A DNA stretch of 64,000 nt, from contig NZ_FOGR01000002.1 of NCBI RefSeq assembly GCF_900111275.1, forward strand, positions 248,001 through 312,000. Reading direction: 5' to 3'. The notes beneath the pieces are model-generated. The model was not told where the DNA came from and did not search any database. It saw only the letters and a program-made list of their open reading frames with translations. A program made the position numbers and the translations under genes. Within the stretch, counting starts at the first letter, position 1. Each line of letters starts with the position of its first letter. The stretch comes from Rhizobium sp. NFR03 (GTDB lineage Bacteria; Pseudomonadota; Alphaproteobacteria; Rhizobiales; Rhizobiaceae). Of the stretch, positions 8,509-17,432 are shown one piece after another.

Positions 8509-8919
8509 AGTCGCTCCTGCAGAATACCGGCAAATTTCTCGTTTGCGCGAGAATGTATGATTTTTCAAAAAGCGCAATGAATTTCACGCGGGGTTTCAGC
8601 CGCTGGCATCGCACTTCTGTTTAGCAAGCGATAACGTTTTCTGCACCGCTCCGCTACCCTTTTTGCCGAACAAGCAGATCGTTATGTTCAAGGATTGACA
8701 GTGACTTCGGCTGTAAACGTACGAAACCGTGCGAACATGGCGGCGCAGACCGATGATGTTGCTTTGCACTCTGGCTCTATATGGGCCAGGAGCGGACGCC
8801 ACCTGCAAAGATGAAGATTTGGTCAATTTTTCCGGATCAATTCGACCGTTATGCTCCAGCTGCATAGCTGCACTGCAATATACCGACTTTCGGATCATTC
8901 GTTTTCGCGTATGATCATT
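8509..8919. other. gene-free region between XRE regulator and small RNA
   Basis: About 410 bases of lower GC without a convincing gene on either strand; the short frames here lack ribosome-binding sites and family-like sequence. It must hold the promoter of the XRE/SARP/YcaO genes (leftward) and of the small RNA (rightward). A TTGACA hexamer is present at 8695-8700 but no good -10 follows. An inverted repeat GATCAT (8893-8898) / ATGATC (8911-8916) overlaps a possible -10 (TATGAT, 8910-8915) just before the RNA. Confidence 0.4.
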
Positions 8920-9073
8920 CTCATCGAAGCACGCACCTCCTCCCGCGTCCTTCGAGTTTCAGGGCTCCGATCCTCCTCCCCGGACCCCTGTAGGAATAGC
9001 GGCACTCCTCCTCCCAGCCGCTGTTCGGTTCTTTTGGAAAGCCTGCCGCACCTCCTCCCGCGGCAGGCTTTTC
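8920..9073 (+). ncRNA. small RNA with four anti-Shine-Dalgarno hairpins (alpha-r14-like)
   Basis: Four consecutive hairpins each expose CCTCCTCCC in the loop, at 8936-8944, 8972-8980, 9007-9015 and 9051-9059. The stems are CGAAG..ACGC/GCGT..CTTCG (8925-8954), CAGGG..CCG/CGG..CCCTG (8960-8990), AGCGGC/GCCGCT (8998-9022) and GCCTGCCGC/GCGGCAGGC (9041-9068). The last is followed by TTTT and acts as an intrinsic terminator. Loops complementary to ribosome-binding sites are the hallmark of the rhizobial alpha-r14 family (for example NfeR1), which repress many mRNAs by covering the SD. The 5' end is estimated; a TATGAT at 8910-8915 is a possible -10. Confidence 0.85.
8936..9059 (+). repeat. four copies of CCTCCTCCC in hairpin loops
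   Basis: The nine-base motif occurs four times within 124 bases with start-to-start spacings of 36, 35 and 44, each copy enclosed by different, self-complementary stem sequences. The stems vary while the loop is identical, which is a pattern of selection on the single-stranded loop rather than on the DNA sequence as a whole. Confidence 0.85.
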
Positions 9074-9325
9074 AGTTTCTGGAGGAGTTGATCCGAACCG
9101 CCTCTTCGATATCCGGTTTCCCTTACGCCGTTGTCCGCCTGGCAACCAATGGAGGCACGTCGGGCATCGCGCCATGAAGAATGACGAGCCCCGGCAGATG
9201 CGATCCTGACCGCGACGCTCTCACGCCGCTGGATCAAAAACACTCCCACGCAGTTGGATGGCCTTTTCCGGTCTCGTGCCGCCACGCGCTGGTGGTCCCG
9301 TGGACCCGCAGAAGGAGAGAGCATC

Positions 9326-10120
9326 ATGGAAACCTCGAAACGTCCGCTTGCGATCGTCACGGGCGCCTCATCCGGCATCGGTCTGGAGCTTGCCAAGCTT
9401 GCAGCCAGCCGAAACCACGATCTCATCATTGCTGCCGATGACGACGACATCGATGTCGCAGCCGATATCCTTCGTTCGATCGGCGTCGATGTAGACGCCA
9501 TGCAGGTCGATCTCTCCGGCAGGCAGGGGGCGGATGCATTTTGCGACTTCATTGCGGAGCGCGGGCGTCCGGTCGACCTTCTGATGGCCAATGCCGGGCG
9601 CGGCCTCGGCAAGGCATTCCTCGACCAGGATCTCGACCGGGCACTGGATGTGGTGGAAACCAACGTCACCGGCACGCTGGCGCTGATCCACCGGATCGGC
9701 AACGAGATGCGAACGCGCAGGGCGGGGCGCATGCTCATCACCGGGTCCATCGCCGGCTTTATTCCCGGCAGCTACCAGGCCGTCTACAACGGCACCAAGT
9801 CCTTTCTTAACAGCTTCTCCTTCGCTTTGCGGGAAGAGCTGAAAGACAGTGGCGTCACCGTGACCTGCCTCATGCCGGGGCCCACGGAAACGCGGTTCTT
9901 CGAGCGGGCGGACATGCTGGATACGGAGGTCGGGCGAGCTGAAAAGGACGATGCGGCGGATGTCGCGAAAGTCGGCTTCGAGGCGATGTTGAAAGGCGAG
10001 GGCGATGTCGTCGCCGGCTGGAAGAACAAGCTGCAGACGGTTCTGGCCAATGTCACGCCGGCGCCGCTTCTGGCGAAACAGCACGCGAAGATGGCCGAGC
10101 CGACCGGTGCGAAATCCTGA
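9326..10120 (+). CDS. short-chain dehydrogenase/reductase (SDR)
   Basis: A 264-residue classical SDR. The NAD(P)-binding TGASSGIG is at residues 12-19, NAG at 89-91, and the catalytic Ser141, Tyr154 and Lys158 (SIAGF, YNGTK) are all present. The ATG at 9326 has GAAGGAGAG eight bases upstream; the longer upstream frame has no such site. The substrate is unknown, but the YxxTK and PGPTETRFF features resemble uncharacterised ketone reductases of the DltE/YdfG kind. It stands alone downstream of the small RNA. Confidence 0.85.
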   Translation: METSKRPLAIVTGASSGIGLELAKLAASRNHDLIIAADDDDIDVAADILRSIGVDVDAMQVDLSGRQGADAFCDFIAERGRPVDLLMANAGRGLGKAFLDQDLDRALDVVETNVTGTLALIHRIGNEMRTRRAGRMLITGSIAGFIPGSYQAVYNGTKSFLNSFSFALREELKDSGVTVTCLMPGPTETRFFERADMLDTEVGRAEKDDAADVAKVGFEAMLKGEGDVVAGWKNKLQTVLANVTPAPLLAKQHAKMAEPTGAKS

Positions 10121-10180
10121 GACGCATCCTTTTGTCGTATGTTGCGTTGTCTTCGGATCAAACGCCGGAAGGAAAAGACC

Positions 10181-10360
10181 ATGTCTAAACGGGAACTGAT
10201 CGATACGGGAACGGACAAGCGCTATGTCCGCCGGGACGAAGACGGTCGCTTCAAGGAAAGTGTCGATGTCAGCCGCTCCCTGTCGGCCGACGCGCGGCAT
10301 GACGCGAAGACGACGGCAAAGCCGGGAGAAGGTGACAAGGGCGATCGGCGCGGCCACTAA
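10181..10360 (+). CDS. 59-residue hydrophilic conserved protein
   Basis: A short, strongly charged protein (MSKRELIDTGTDKRYVRRDEDGRF...) with a GGAAGGAAAAG ribosome-binding site eight bases before the ATG at 10181. The sequence resembles small alphaproteobacterial proteins of unknown function that carry a DKRYVRRDxxGRFKES motif. It has no membrane segment or metal motif. It lies between the SDR and exonuclease III genes on the same strand. I recognise the motif as recurring but cannot assign a role. Confidence 0.7.
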   Translation: MSKRELIDTGTDKRYVRRDEDGRFKESVDVSRSLSADARHDAKTTAKPGEGDKGDRRGH

Positions 10361-10394
10361 GTCAGGGCGCACTGGCCCCTGAGCCGGGAAGCAC

Positions 10395-11168
10395 ATGCGG
10401 ATTGCGACGTACAACGTCAACGGTATCAACGGTCGGCTCGACATCCTCCTGCGCTGGCTGAAGGAGAGCCGTCCGGATATCGTCTGTCTCCAGGAACTGA
10501 AAGCGCCGCAGGCGGCCTTTCCCAGGCAAGCGCTGGAAAGAGCCGGATACGGTGCCGTATGGCATGGGCAGAAAGCGTGGAACGGCGTCGCCATCCTTGA
10601 GCGCGACGGTGTACCGATCCTCACGCGATGCGGCCTTCCCGGACGAAACGATGACGGCGAGAGCCGCTATATCGAAGGCATTGCTGGCGGCGTCATCGTC
10701 GGTTGTCTCTATGCGCCAAACGGCAATCCCTATCCCGGTCCGAAATTCTTGCGAAAGCTCGACTGGTTCAAAGCGTTAACGGCCTATGGCGAAACGCTTC
10801 TGGAGTTTGGCATGCCGGCCGCTCTTATCGGCGACTTCAACGTCATGCCGAGAGATCTTGACGTCTACAATCCCGCCCGATGGCAGGATGATGCGCTCTT
10901 CCGCCCCGAGATCCGCAAGGCCTATCGCGACCTCATCGCCACCGGCTGGACGGACGCCGTCCGCTCTCTGCATCCGGACGAGCAGATCTTCACCTTCTGG
11001 AAGTATCTCCGCAACGCATATGCCCGTGATGCCGGCCTGCGCATCGACCACTGCCTGCTCAGCCCCGAGCTTGCACCGCACCTAACCGCCTGCGGCGTCG
11101 ATCGGCACGTCAGGGGATGGCCGAAGACCAGCGATCACGCGCCAGTCTGGATCGATCTATCGCTGTAA
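10395..11168 (+). CDS. xthA: exodeoxyribonuclease III family AP endonuclease
   Basis: A 257-residue DNA repair nuclease of the exonuclease III / endonuclease-exonuclease-phosphatase fold, acting at abasic sites and 3' blocked ends. Key residues are visible: N7/N9 (TYNVNGINGR), the metal ligand E34 (LQELKAP), the GDFNVMP active-site loop and the terminal SDHAPVWIDL. Length matches the family. A GGGAAG precedes the ATG. It is followed by the convergent tRNA-Ala gene. Many alphaproteobacteria carry more than one xth paralogue, so the copy meant by the symbol is uncertain. Confidence 0.9.
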   Translation: MRIATYNVNGINGRLDILLRWLKESRPDIVCLQELKAPQAAFPRQALERAGYGAVWHGQKAWNGVAILERDGVPILTRCGLPGRNDDGESRYIEGIAGGVIVGCLYAPNGNPYPGPKFLRKLDWFKALTAYGETLLEFGMPAALIGDFNVMPRDLDVYNPARWQDDALFRPEIRKAYRDLIATGWTDAVRSLHPDEQIFTFWKYLRNAYARDAGLRIDHCLLSPELAPHLTACGVDRHVRGWPKTSDHAPVWIDLSL

Positions 11169-11225
11169 CAGAGCGGAGGGATCTCAACGCGCTATATTCA
11201 AAGTGTCATTGAATCAGAGAGGATT

Positions 11226-11301
<76 letters not shown>

Positions 11302-11496
11302 ATAAAGGGTCCGGCAGGGCCGGTTCCGGGTACCGCCGGCGCTTCGTGCCGGGCAGGTGCGGCTTATTACGTCCGGTTCCCGGAGATGGCAAGCCATAAA
11401 ATCGGTGCCATCCACATTTTGTTGAAATCCCGACACAAGAGTTCTGTCGAGGCCTCATGTGTTGGTCTTTTGCGCGCAAGGCACGCTTGAAAAGAA

Positions 11497-11529
11497 AAGG
11501 CCTGCCTCTCGCAGGGAGGGGCAGGCCTT
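11497..11529 (-). terminator. intrinsic terminator of the acidic FYDLN protein gene
   Basis: AAGGCCTGCC pairs with GGCAGGCCTT, and read on the minus strand the stem is followed by TTTTCTTTTC. It lies 24 bases after the stop of the gene ending at 11553. Confidence 0.85.
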
Positions 11530-11552
11530 CAAATGTCCGATGAAGGAAAGGA

Positions 11553-11945
11553 TCAAACTTCGTCGTCGTCGTCGTTGACGCCGATCAGGTCGGACAGGCC
11601 GTCATTGTCGTCGTCTTCGTCTTCCTCGAGGAAGGTATCGTCGTCGTCATTGTCGATCTCGACTTCGTCATCGCCCAGATCCGGGATGTCGTCGCCGTTC
11701 GCGCCCTCGTCGGCCTCTTCCAGGGAGACGAGTTCGACTTCCGGGTTCTCGGTGTCGACTTCTGCGACATCCTCTTCCTCGGCTGCAGCCTTTTCCATGA
11801 CCTTGGCGACGGATGTCTCCTCGAAGAAGGAGAGCGGGTAGGACTTGCCGGTGTACGGAGACACGATCGGGTCCTTGTTCAGGTCATAGAACTTGCGTCC
11901 CGTTTCCGGGTCGATGCGCTTGGTTCCGAGTTCCGCTTTTGCCAC
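11553..11945 (-). CDS. TIGR02300-type acidic protein (FYDLN domain)
   Basis: A 130-residue alphaproteobacterial protein. The N-terminal third carries the conserved KRIDPETGRKFYDLN and DPIVSPYTGKSYP blocks; the rest is an extremely acidic tail rich in Asp and Glu, ending in a run of Asp. The start codon is GTG at 11945 with AGAGG upstream. In rhizobia this gene is normally divergent from aroA-cmk-rpsA; here it is divergent from cmk directly. The function is unknown. The GTC/TCG repeats in this stretch are simply the Asp codons of the tail. Confidence 0.88.
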   Translation of the reverse strand: MAKAELGTKRIDPETGRKFYDLNKDPIVSPYTGKSYPLSFFEETSVAKVMEKAAAEEEDVAEVDTENPEVELVSLEEADEGANGDDIPDLGDDEVEIDNDDDDTFLEEDEDDDNDGLSDLIGVNDDDDEV

Positions 11946-12233
11946 TGTCGATGCCTCTTGAACGGCCGGACGAACCGGCGTCAGCCGGAATGCCGGCGGT
12001 AAACCTAAAATGAATTAGCCGGTCCCCTTAATCGTAAGGGCGGACACTGTCAAAGCCAAAACGTGCATGGGTACGGTTTCATCATGCAGGGAGAGATTGT
12101 AAGGGTTGTGAGGGTGAGGCCGGGAAACGACCCCGTAGACGTCTCATTCGAAGGCATCTGTCGAAGAGAGAGACGTGCGGATGCGATCGCGGGGTGGTAC
12201 GTCACGACGACCATATTCATTTTCAGGTGAAAC

Positions 12234-12866
12234 ATGACATTCATTATTGCCATCGACGGGCCGGCTGCGGCGGGCAAGGGCACGCTTTCGCGCCGGATCG
12301 CCGAAACCTACGGGTTTCACCATCTGGATACCGGGCTGACCTACCGTGCGACCGCCAAGGCGCTGCTCGATGCCGCTCTGCCGCTGGATGACGAAGCTGT
12401 CGCCGAGGCCATGGCGTTCGAGGTCGATCTTGCCGGGCTCGACCGCTCCGTGCTTGCAGCGCACGAGATCGGCGAAGCCGCGTCGAAGATCGCGGTCATG
12501 CCGGCGGTCCGGCGCGCTCTGGTGGAGGCGCAGAAGGCGTTTGCCGGCCGCACCCCCGGCACAGTGCTCGACGGGCGCGACATCGGCACGGTCGTTTGCC
12601 CGCAGGCGCAGGTCAAGCTGTTCGTCACCGCCTCGCCCGAAGTGCGCGCACGCCGCCGTTTCGACGAAATGACGGGGCACGGCGTGCCGGCCGATTATCT
12701 CGCCGTTCTCGCCGACATCATCAAGCGCGACGAGCGCGACATGGGCCGCGCCGACAGCCCCTTGCGCCCCGCAGAAGACGCGCACTTGATCGATACCTCG
12801 GAAATGGGTATAGAGGCGGCGTTTTCAGCGGCGAAGTCAGTGATCGACGCCGCGTTAGCGCACTAG
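12234..12866 (+). CDS. cmk: cytidylate kinase
   Basis: A 210-residue nucleoside monophosphate kinase phosphorylating CMP and dCMP. The P-loop [10 protein letters not shown] is at residues 8-17, LDTGLTYRA follows, and the central [10 protein letters not shown] and the lid RRRFDE motifs are clear. A TTTCAGGTG lies just upstream of the ATG. It precedes rpsA, as in most proteobacteria. The aroA gene that usually sits directly upstream in rhizobia is missing from this position. Confidence 0.95.
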   Translation: MTFIIAIDGPAAAGKGTLSRRIAETYGFHHLDTGLTYRATAKALLDAALPLDDEAVAEAMAFEVDLAGLDRSVLAAHEIGEAASKIAVMPAVRRALVEAQKAFAGRTPGTVLDGRDIGTVVCPQAQVKLFVTASPEVRARRRFDEMTGHGVPADYLAVLADIIKRDERDMGRADSPLRPAEDAHLIDTSEMGIEAAFSAAKSVIDAALAH

Positions 12867-13003
12867 CAGTCCGAACCGACCGTCCCCGCGCCGGAATTGT
12901 TCCCGATACGATGCCCTATGGGGCAATCGGGAGCGGAGGGTCATCGGATATGATCAACGCAAACCCCCGGCGCCCGTGCCAACTGGCACGACCAGGAGTA
13001 TTC

Positions 13004-14710
13004 ATGTCTGAAGCACAACCCACCCGCGACGATTTCGCAGCGTTGCTGCAGGAATCCTTCGCCCAGCAGGATCTGGCCGAAGGCTACGTCACAAAGGGTG
13101 TGATCACGGCCATCGAGAAGGACGTCGCCATCGTCGACGTCGGTCTCAAGGTCGAAGGCCGCGTCGCACTGAAGGAATTCGGCGCTAAGGCCAAGGACGG
13201 CACGCTGAAGGTCGGCGATGAAGTCGAAGTCTATGTCGAGCGCATCGAAAACGCTCTGGGCGAAGCCGTTCTGTCGCGCGAGAAGGCTCGCCGCGAAGAA
13301 AGCTGGATGCGTCTGGAAGTGAAGTTCGAAGCCGGCGAACGCGTCGAAGGCGTCATCTTCAACCAGGTCAAGGGCGGTTTCACCGTCGATCTGGACGGTG
13401 CCGTTGCCTTCCTGCCGCGCAGCCAAGTCGATATCCGCCCGATCCGCGACGTTACCCCGCTGATGCACAACCCGCAGCCCTTCGAAATCCTCAAGATGGA
13501 CAAGCGCCGCGGCAACATCGTGGTTTCGCGTCGTACGGTTCTGGAAGAGTCCCGTGCCGAGCAGCGTTCTGAAATCGTTCAGAACCTCGAAGAAGGCCAA
13601 GTTGTTGACGGCGTCGTCAAGAACATCACCGATTACGGTGCGTTCGTTGACCTCGGCGGCATCGACGGTCTGCTGCACGTGACGGACATGGCATGGCGCC
13701 GCGTCAACCATCCGTCCGAGATCCTGAACATCGGCCAGCAGGTCAAGGTTCAGATCATCCGCATCAACCAGGAAACCCACCGTATCTCGCTCGGCATGAA
13801 GCAGCTCGAGAGCGATCCTTGGGATGGCATCGGTGCGAAGTACCCGGTCGGCAAGAAGATCTCCGGAACCGTCACCAACATCACCGACTACGGCGCATTC
13901 GTCGAGCTGGAGCCGGGCATCGAAGGCCTGATCCACATCTCGGAAATGTCCTGGACCAAGAAGAACGTACATCCCGGCAAGATCCTGTCCACGACGCAGG
14001 AAGTCGACGTTGTCGTTCTCGAAGTCGATCCGACCAAGCGCCGCATCTCGCTCGGCCTCAAGCAGACGCTCGAGAACCCTTGGCAGGCATTCGCGCACAG
14101 CCATCCGGCTGGCACGGAAGTTGAGGGCGAAGTCAAGAACAAGACCGAATTCGGCCTGTTCATCGGTCTCGACGGCGACGTCGACGGCATGGTGCACCTG
14201 TCGGATCTCGACTGGAACCGTCCGGGCGAGCAGGTCATCGAGGAATACAACAAGGGCGACATGGTCAAGGCCGTCGTTCTCGATGTGGACGTCGACAAGG
14301 AGCGCATCTCGCTCGGCATCAAGCAGCTCGGCAAGGACTCGGTCGGCGAAGCCGCCACGTCCGGCGAACTGCGCAAGAACGCCGTCGTTTCGTGCGAAGT
14401 CATTGCCGTCAACGACGGTGGCCTCGAAGTTCGTCTCGTCAACCACGAGGACATCACCTCGTTCATCCGTCGTGCCGACCTGTCGCGCGACCGTGACGAG
14501 CAGCGTCCCGAGCGTTTCTCGGTCGGCCAGACCGTAGACGCCCGCGTCACGAACTTCTCCAAGAAGGACCGCAAGGTCATGCTTTCGATCAAGGCGCTGG
14601 AAATCGCCGAAGAGAAGGAAGCCGTTGCTCAGTTCGGTTCGTCCGACTCGGGCGCGTCGCTCGGCGACATCCTGGGTGCAGCCCTCAAGAACCGTGGCGG
14701 CAACGAGTAA
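13004..14710 (+). CDS. rpsA: 30S ribosomal protein S1
   Basis: A 568-residue protein with six S1 RNA-binding domains, the third to fifth showing the near-identical ITDYGAFV and RISLGxKQ signatures. It bridges mRNA to the 30S subunit during initiation. The ATG at 13004 begins the typical MSEAQPTRDDFAALL and has CAGGAG upstream. The 137 bases between cmk and rpsA contain a separate leader. Length equals that of other rhizobial S1 proteins. A strong terminator follows. Confidence 0.97.
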   Translation: MSEAQPTRDDFAALLQESFAQQDLAEGYVTKGVITAIEKDVAIVDVGLKVEGRVALKEFGAKAKDGTLKVGDEVEVYVERIENALGEAVLSREKARREESWMRLEVKFEAGERVEGVIFNQVKGGFTVDLDGAVAFLPRSQVDIRPIRDVTPLMHNPQPFEILKMDKRRGNIVVSRRTVLEESRAEQRSEIVQNLEEGQVVDGVVKNITDYGAFVDLGGIDGLLHVTDMAWRRVNHPSEILNIGQQVKVQIIRINQETHRISLGMKQLESDPWDGIGAKYPVGKKISGTVTNITDYGAFVELEPGIEGLIHISEMSWTKKNVHPGKILSTTQEVDVVVLEVDPTKRRISLGLKQTLENPWQAFAHSHPAGTEVEGEVKNKTEFGLFIGLDGDVDGMVHLSDLDWNRPGEQVIEEYNKGDMVKAVVLDVDVDKERISLGIKQLGKDSVGEAATSGELRKNAVVSCEVIAVNDGGLEVRLVNHEDITSFIRRADLSRDRDEQRPERFSVGQTVDARVTNFSKKDRKVMLSIKALEIAEEKEAVAQFGSSDSGASLGDILGAALKNRGGNE

Positions 14711-14753
14711 TCATTGCCCGTTCGACAGTCTGTCGAACATGGTTTGAAACAGA

Positions 14754-14787
14754 AAGGCCCGCGGCGAGATATCGCCGCGGGCCTTTT
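14754..14787 (+). terminator. intrinsic terminator of rpsA
   Basis: GGCCCGCGGCGA (14756-14767) pairs perfectly with TCGCCGCGGGCC (14772-14783), followed by TTTT. A smaller palindrome TTCGACAG/CTGTCGAA lies at 14721-14737 between the stop and this hairpin. Confidence 0.93.
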
Positions 14788-14828
14788 GCATGTGATTGTC
14801 ACGGGCGCGGACCTCTTATCCCTCAAGG

Positions 14829-17147
14829 TCAGGCAAGGTCCGAAAGGCGCTGGTAGAGATCGTAGGCGTCATGACGTTCGCCATCCGCGTCGCCATCCTC
14901 GTCGCCACCCTCGTCGATAGCCGGTTCGGCACGAGACGCCTCGTCATGTTCCGAGGACGAGCCGGAACCCCGTCGCCCGCTTTCGTCCTCGCCTCCGGAA
15001 AGTTCGGCCTCGTTCTCGCGGCGCTGGCGACGAGGCTCTTCCTCCTCGACGTCAACGCTGCCGGAATCCGCGACGGCGAGATAGGGCACGAACGGATAGC
15101 CGATCGCTTCGCGGGCGATGACGGCCTCCATTCCCCGTGGCAGAAGCGATGCAGGGATCGCATCCTCCACCGGCGCGTGGGGAACGGGCGCCTGCGCGGC
15201 GCGATCCTCGTCGATCACCGTCAGAAGGTCCGATTCGACGCTGCTGGTTCCAGGCGGGCGCGGATCGGCGGCATCCTGCTGATTGTCCGGAAAGCTCTGG
15301 GCGTCCTGTGGCGTGGTCGCCTCGGCGGTTTCCCCGAGACTGCCGGACAGCATGTAGAACAGTGTCTCCCATTCATCGAGTTGGCCGATCGTATTTGCAA
15401 CCTCGCGTACGCCCGTCGTTATCAGGGCGATTTCCACCTTGGGCGCGAGATGATCGAGACCGCTGACAATAGAGTCGGTCGAGCTCTGCGGGCTCCGATC
15501 CGCATCGCGGGATTCAGTGGGACGCCGCAGCCGTTGGCCGTCGCTGTCTGCGGCCGGTCGTGAGGTTACAGGTAACGTGCCTTCCTGCTGAACGCGTCCA
15601 GCCGACAGGTCGGACGCGATTTGGCGAGCCCGGAAAGCGATCGTCTCCTCGATTCCGCGACGTCCTGGCAAAAGGGTCTCGCCGTCCGCCTCTTGCGACG
15701 CAAGGAGGCTTGCGGCGGTGGCGGAAGCGGGCACCTTGGTTCCGGCAGATTCACCGTTCCGCATCGGTGGTGGCTCAGCTGGCGCAGTCTGGGTCGTGTG
15801 TAACGGCGTCGCGCCGCCTGCGATGTGTTGTGCTGCCGCAGGTACCTGAATTGAGGTTGCTGGTAAGGTTGAAGCCGCTATCGATTGTCTGATCGCGACA
15901 TCGGCTCGGGATATCTGGCGTTGAGCGGCCGTGTCCTGGCCAGTGATGACGTCATCCCGTTGGTGGAGAGCACTGACAGCGTCAGCGGGTGTCGGCATCC
16001 GAGAGCCGGCGCCTTTAGCCGTGATGCCCGACTTCGCAAGAGCGGGCACCTCACGTTCGGATGTCACGTCGCCTGTTGGGGACGTGGGGGGCAGTGAGGC
16101 ATTGGGTCCTGCCGGATGGGGCTGGTCGCTCGTCGCTTGCTGCAGGCCTGCTGCGGTTGCGAGAACAGGAATGGGCGCGCGACGCTGTGGCGCAAGATGA
16201 GCCGGCAGCTCAGGCGTCTCCCCCGGCATTTTGAGGCCTCCCGGAGGCGCGTCGGTTGCCTGGTCCTCGAGGATATCCGGCGATCCGGGTTCTCCCGTCT
16301 CGATCCCCGATGTCGGCACATCTGTGGCGGTCCCGTGCTCTTCGACCGGAGGATGATCCGTGACGAGGTCATGTCCCCGGGCGATGGCCACGGCCTGCGC
16401 GAGCGCGTGTGCGTCCGAGGCCAGGAAGGCTGCCGCCTCCCGCAACGCGGGCACGGGTTCGTCAGCTGTTTGCAGAAGATTGCCGACCGGATCTGGCGCA
16501 TCCGCTATGGGGTTTGCAGGAGGGGCAGGGGCGTCGGGCAGCGTCCTCTCGGGAGAGAAGGCCTGCCCCAGCGCCTGCTGCAGATGCGGCGCACCGGGCG
16601 CGACGCCGGGAGCCTGCGAGAAGGCCATGCGCGTCGGAAGCGGTGCCTGAATGGTCGGCTGGCGAAAGACCGGCTGCTCATCCTCGTCCGGAAAGAGGGC
16701 GGAGACGGGATCGGGATGCCAGAGGCCGTCGCGCGTCAGCGGCAGATCAATCCGCAGATCGAGCACCAGCGCCGGCCGCAGCGTGTCCACCAGCATCTTC
16801 AGGGCAGCCAGAAGCGGCTGCTGGTTGAGCTGCTTTTCGATCAGCGCGCGGGCGGCAGGCGGCAGCACGTCCATATGGGCGGCCAGCCGGCGGGTGAAGT
16901 CGCGCAGGCTCTCTTGTGGCTGCGGCGGAAGATCGACGATCCGGGCCAGAGCTTCGGTCAGACGCGAAAGTGCCACCCGGGTTGCCGGATCGGCATTCGG
17001 CATGTCGCGCAGGACGATCTCGATGACATGAAGGATAGCGTCGAACCGTTTTGTCGCCGCCGCCGGCAGCACATGCCGGTCCTTCGCCGTGCCGCCATCC
17101 GTCAATGCTGTGGCGGCACTCCGGGAGATGGCGGCCGATGTCTGCAT
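14829..17147 (-). CDS. long Ala/Pro-rich hypothetical protein
   Basis: A 772-residue frame with a good ribosome-binding site (CGGAGACTGCC before the ATG). Residues about 25-155 look folded and helical (FDAILHVIEIVLRD, ALIEKQLNQQPLLAALKML). About 160-560 is low-complexity Ala/Pro/Thr-rich sequence, and the last 80 residues are very acidic and Arg/Gly-rich (VDVEEEEPRRQRREN). There is no signal peptide or membrane segment. The layout resembles flagellar hook-length or other ruler-type proteins, but no flagellar genes are nearby, so no function is given. The stop is close to the rpsA terminator. Confidence 0.65.
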   Translation of the reverse strand: MQTSAAISRSAATALTDGGTAKDRHVLPAAATKRFDAILHVIEIVLRDMPNADPATRVALSRLTEALARIVDLPPQPQESLRDFTRRLAAHMDVLPPAARALIEKQLNQQPLLAALKMLVDTLRPALVLDLRIDLPLTRDGLWHPDPVSALFPDEDEQPVFRQPTIQAPLPTRMAFSQAPGVAPGAPHLQQALGQAFSPERTLPDAPAPPANPIADAPDPVGNLLQTADEPVPALREAAAFLASDAHALAQAVAIARGHDLVTDHPPVEEHGTATDVPTSGIETGEPGSPDILEDQATDAPPGGLKMPGETPELPAHLAPQRRAPIPVLATAAGLQQATSDQPHPAGPNASLPPTSPTGDVTSEREVPALAKSGITAKGAGSRMPTPADAVSALHQRDDVITGQDTAAQRQISRADVAIRQSIAASTLPATSIQVPAAAQHIAGGATPLHTTQTAPAEPPPMRNGESAGTKVPASATAASLLASQEADGETLLPGRRGIEETIAFRARQIASDLSAGRVQQEGTLPVTSRPAADSDGQRLRRPTESRDADRSPQSSTDSIVSGLDHLAPKVEIALITTGVREVANTIGQLDEWETLFYMLSGSLGETAEATTPQDAQSFPDNQQDAADPRPPGTSSVESDLLTVIDEDRAAQAPVPHAPVEDAIPASLLPRGMEAVIAREAIGYPFVPYLAVADSGSVDVEEEEPRRQRRENEAELSGGEDESGRRGSGSSSEHDEASRAEPAIDEGGDEDGDADGERHDAYDLYQRLSDLA

Positions 17148-17373
17148 GGCAGTCTCCGTCCATGATCCGGCCTCGACCGGGTGCGGTTGCTCAAGAGCGC
17201 TGCAGGGAACGGGGTGCCCTGCCGGCCGGCGGGTTCAGGCGCGGCGGAAATGCCGGCGTGGTCATGTCGAAGGGCGCGTCATGCGCATGCCCGTCAGGAT
17301 ACACCTGGAGGCAGCAATTGCCGGGAGAAGAGCCGGTCTGGCATGAATGTCTCCAGATTAGCGCAATATGGTT

Positions 17374-17383
17374 ACGATATCGT
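17374..17383. promoter_or_regulatory. palindrome upstream of nadV
   Basis: ACGATATCGT is a perfect 10-base palindrome framed by GTT on the left and TAC on the right, about 50 bases before the nadV start. It could be an operator, but its binding protein is unknown and no regulator gene is adjacent. Confidence 0.3.
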
Positions 17384-17432
17384 TACCGCAATGCGGATCA
17401 CATGCCGCGCGATGGACGGAAGGCCGAACGAC

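Noticed and set aside
8596-8898. 100-codon minus-strand frame in the gap before the small RNA
   Set aside because: No ribosome-binding site, unusual composition, and the region is non-coding in character.
11553-11770. GTC/TCG triplet repeats resembling a microsatellite or CRISPR
   Set aside because: They are the Asp/Glu codons of the acidic tail of the FYDLN protein; no spacers or equal repeat units.
12048-12233. Possible remnant of aroA between the acidic protein and cmk
   Set aside because: No frame shows EPSP synthase sequence; the region looks like an ordinary divergent promoter region.
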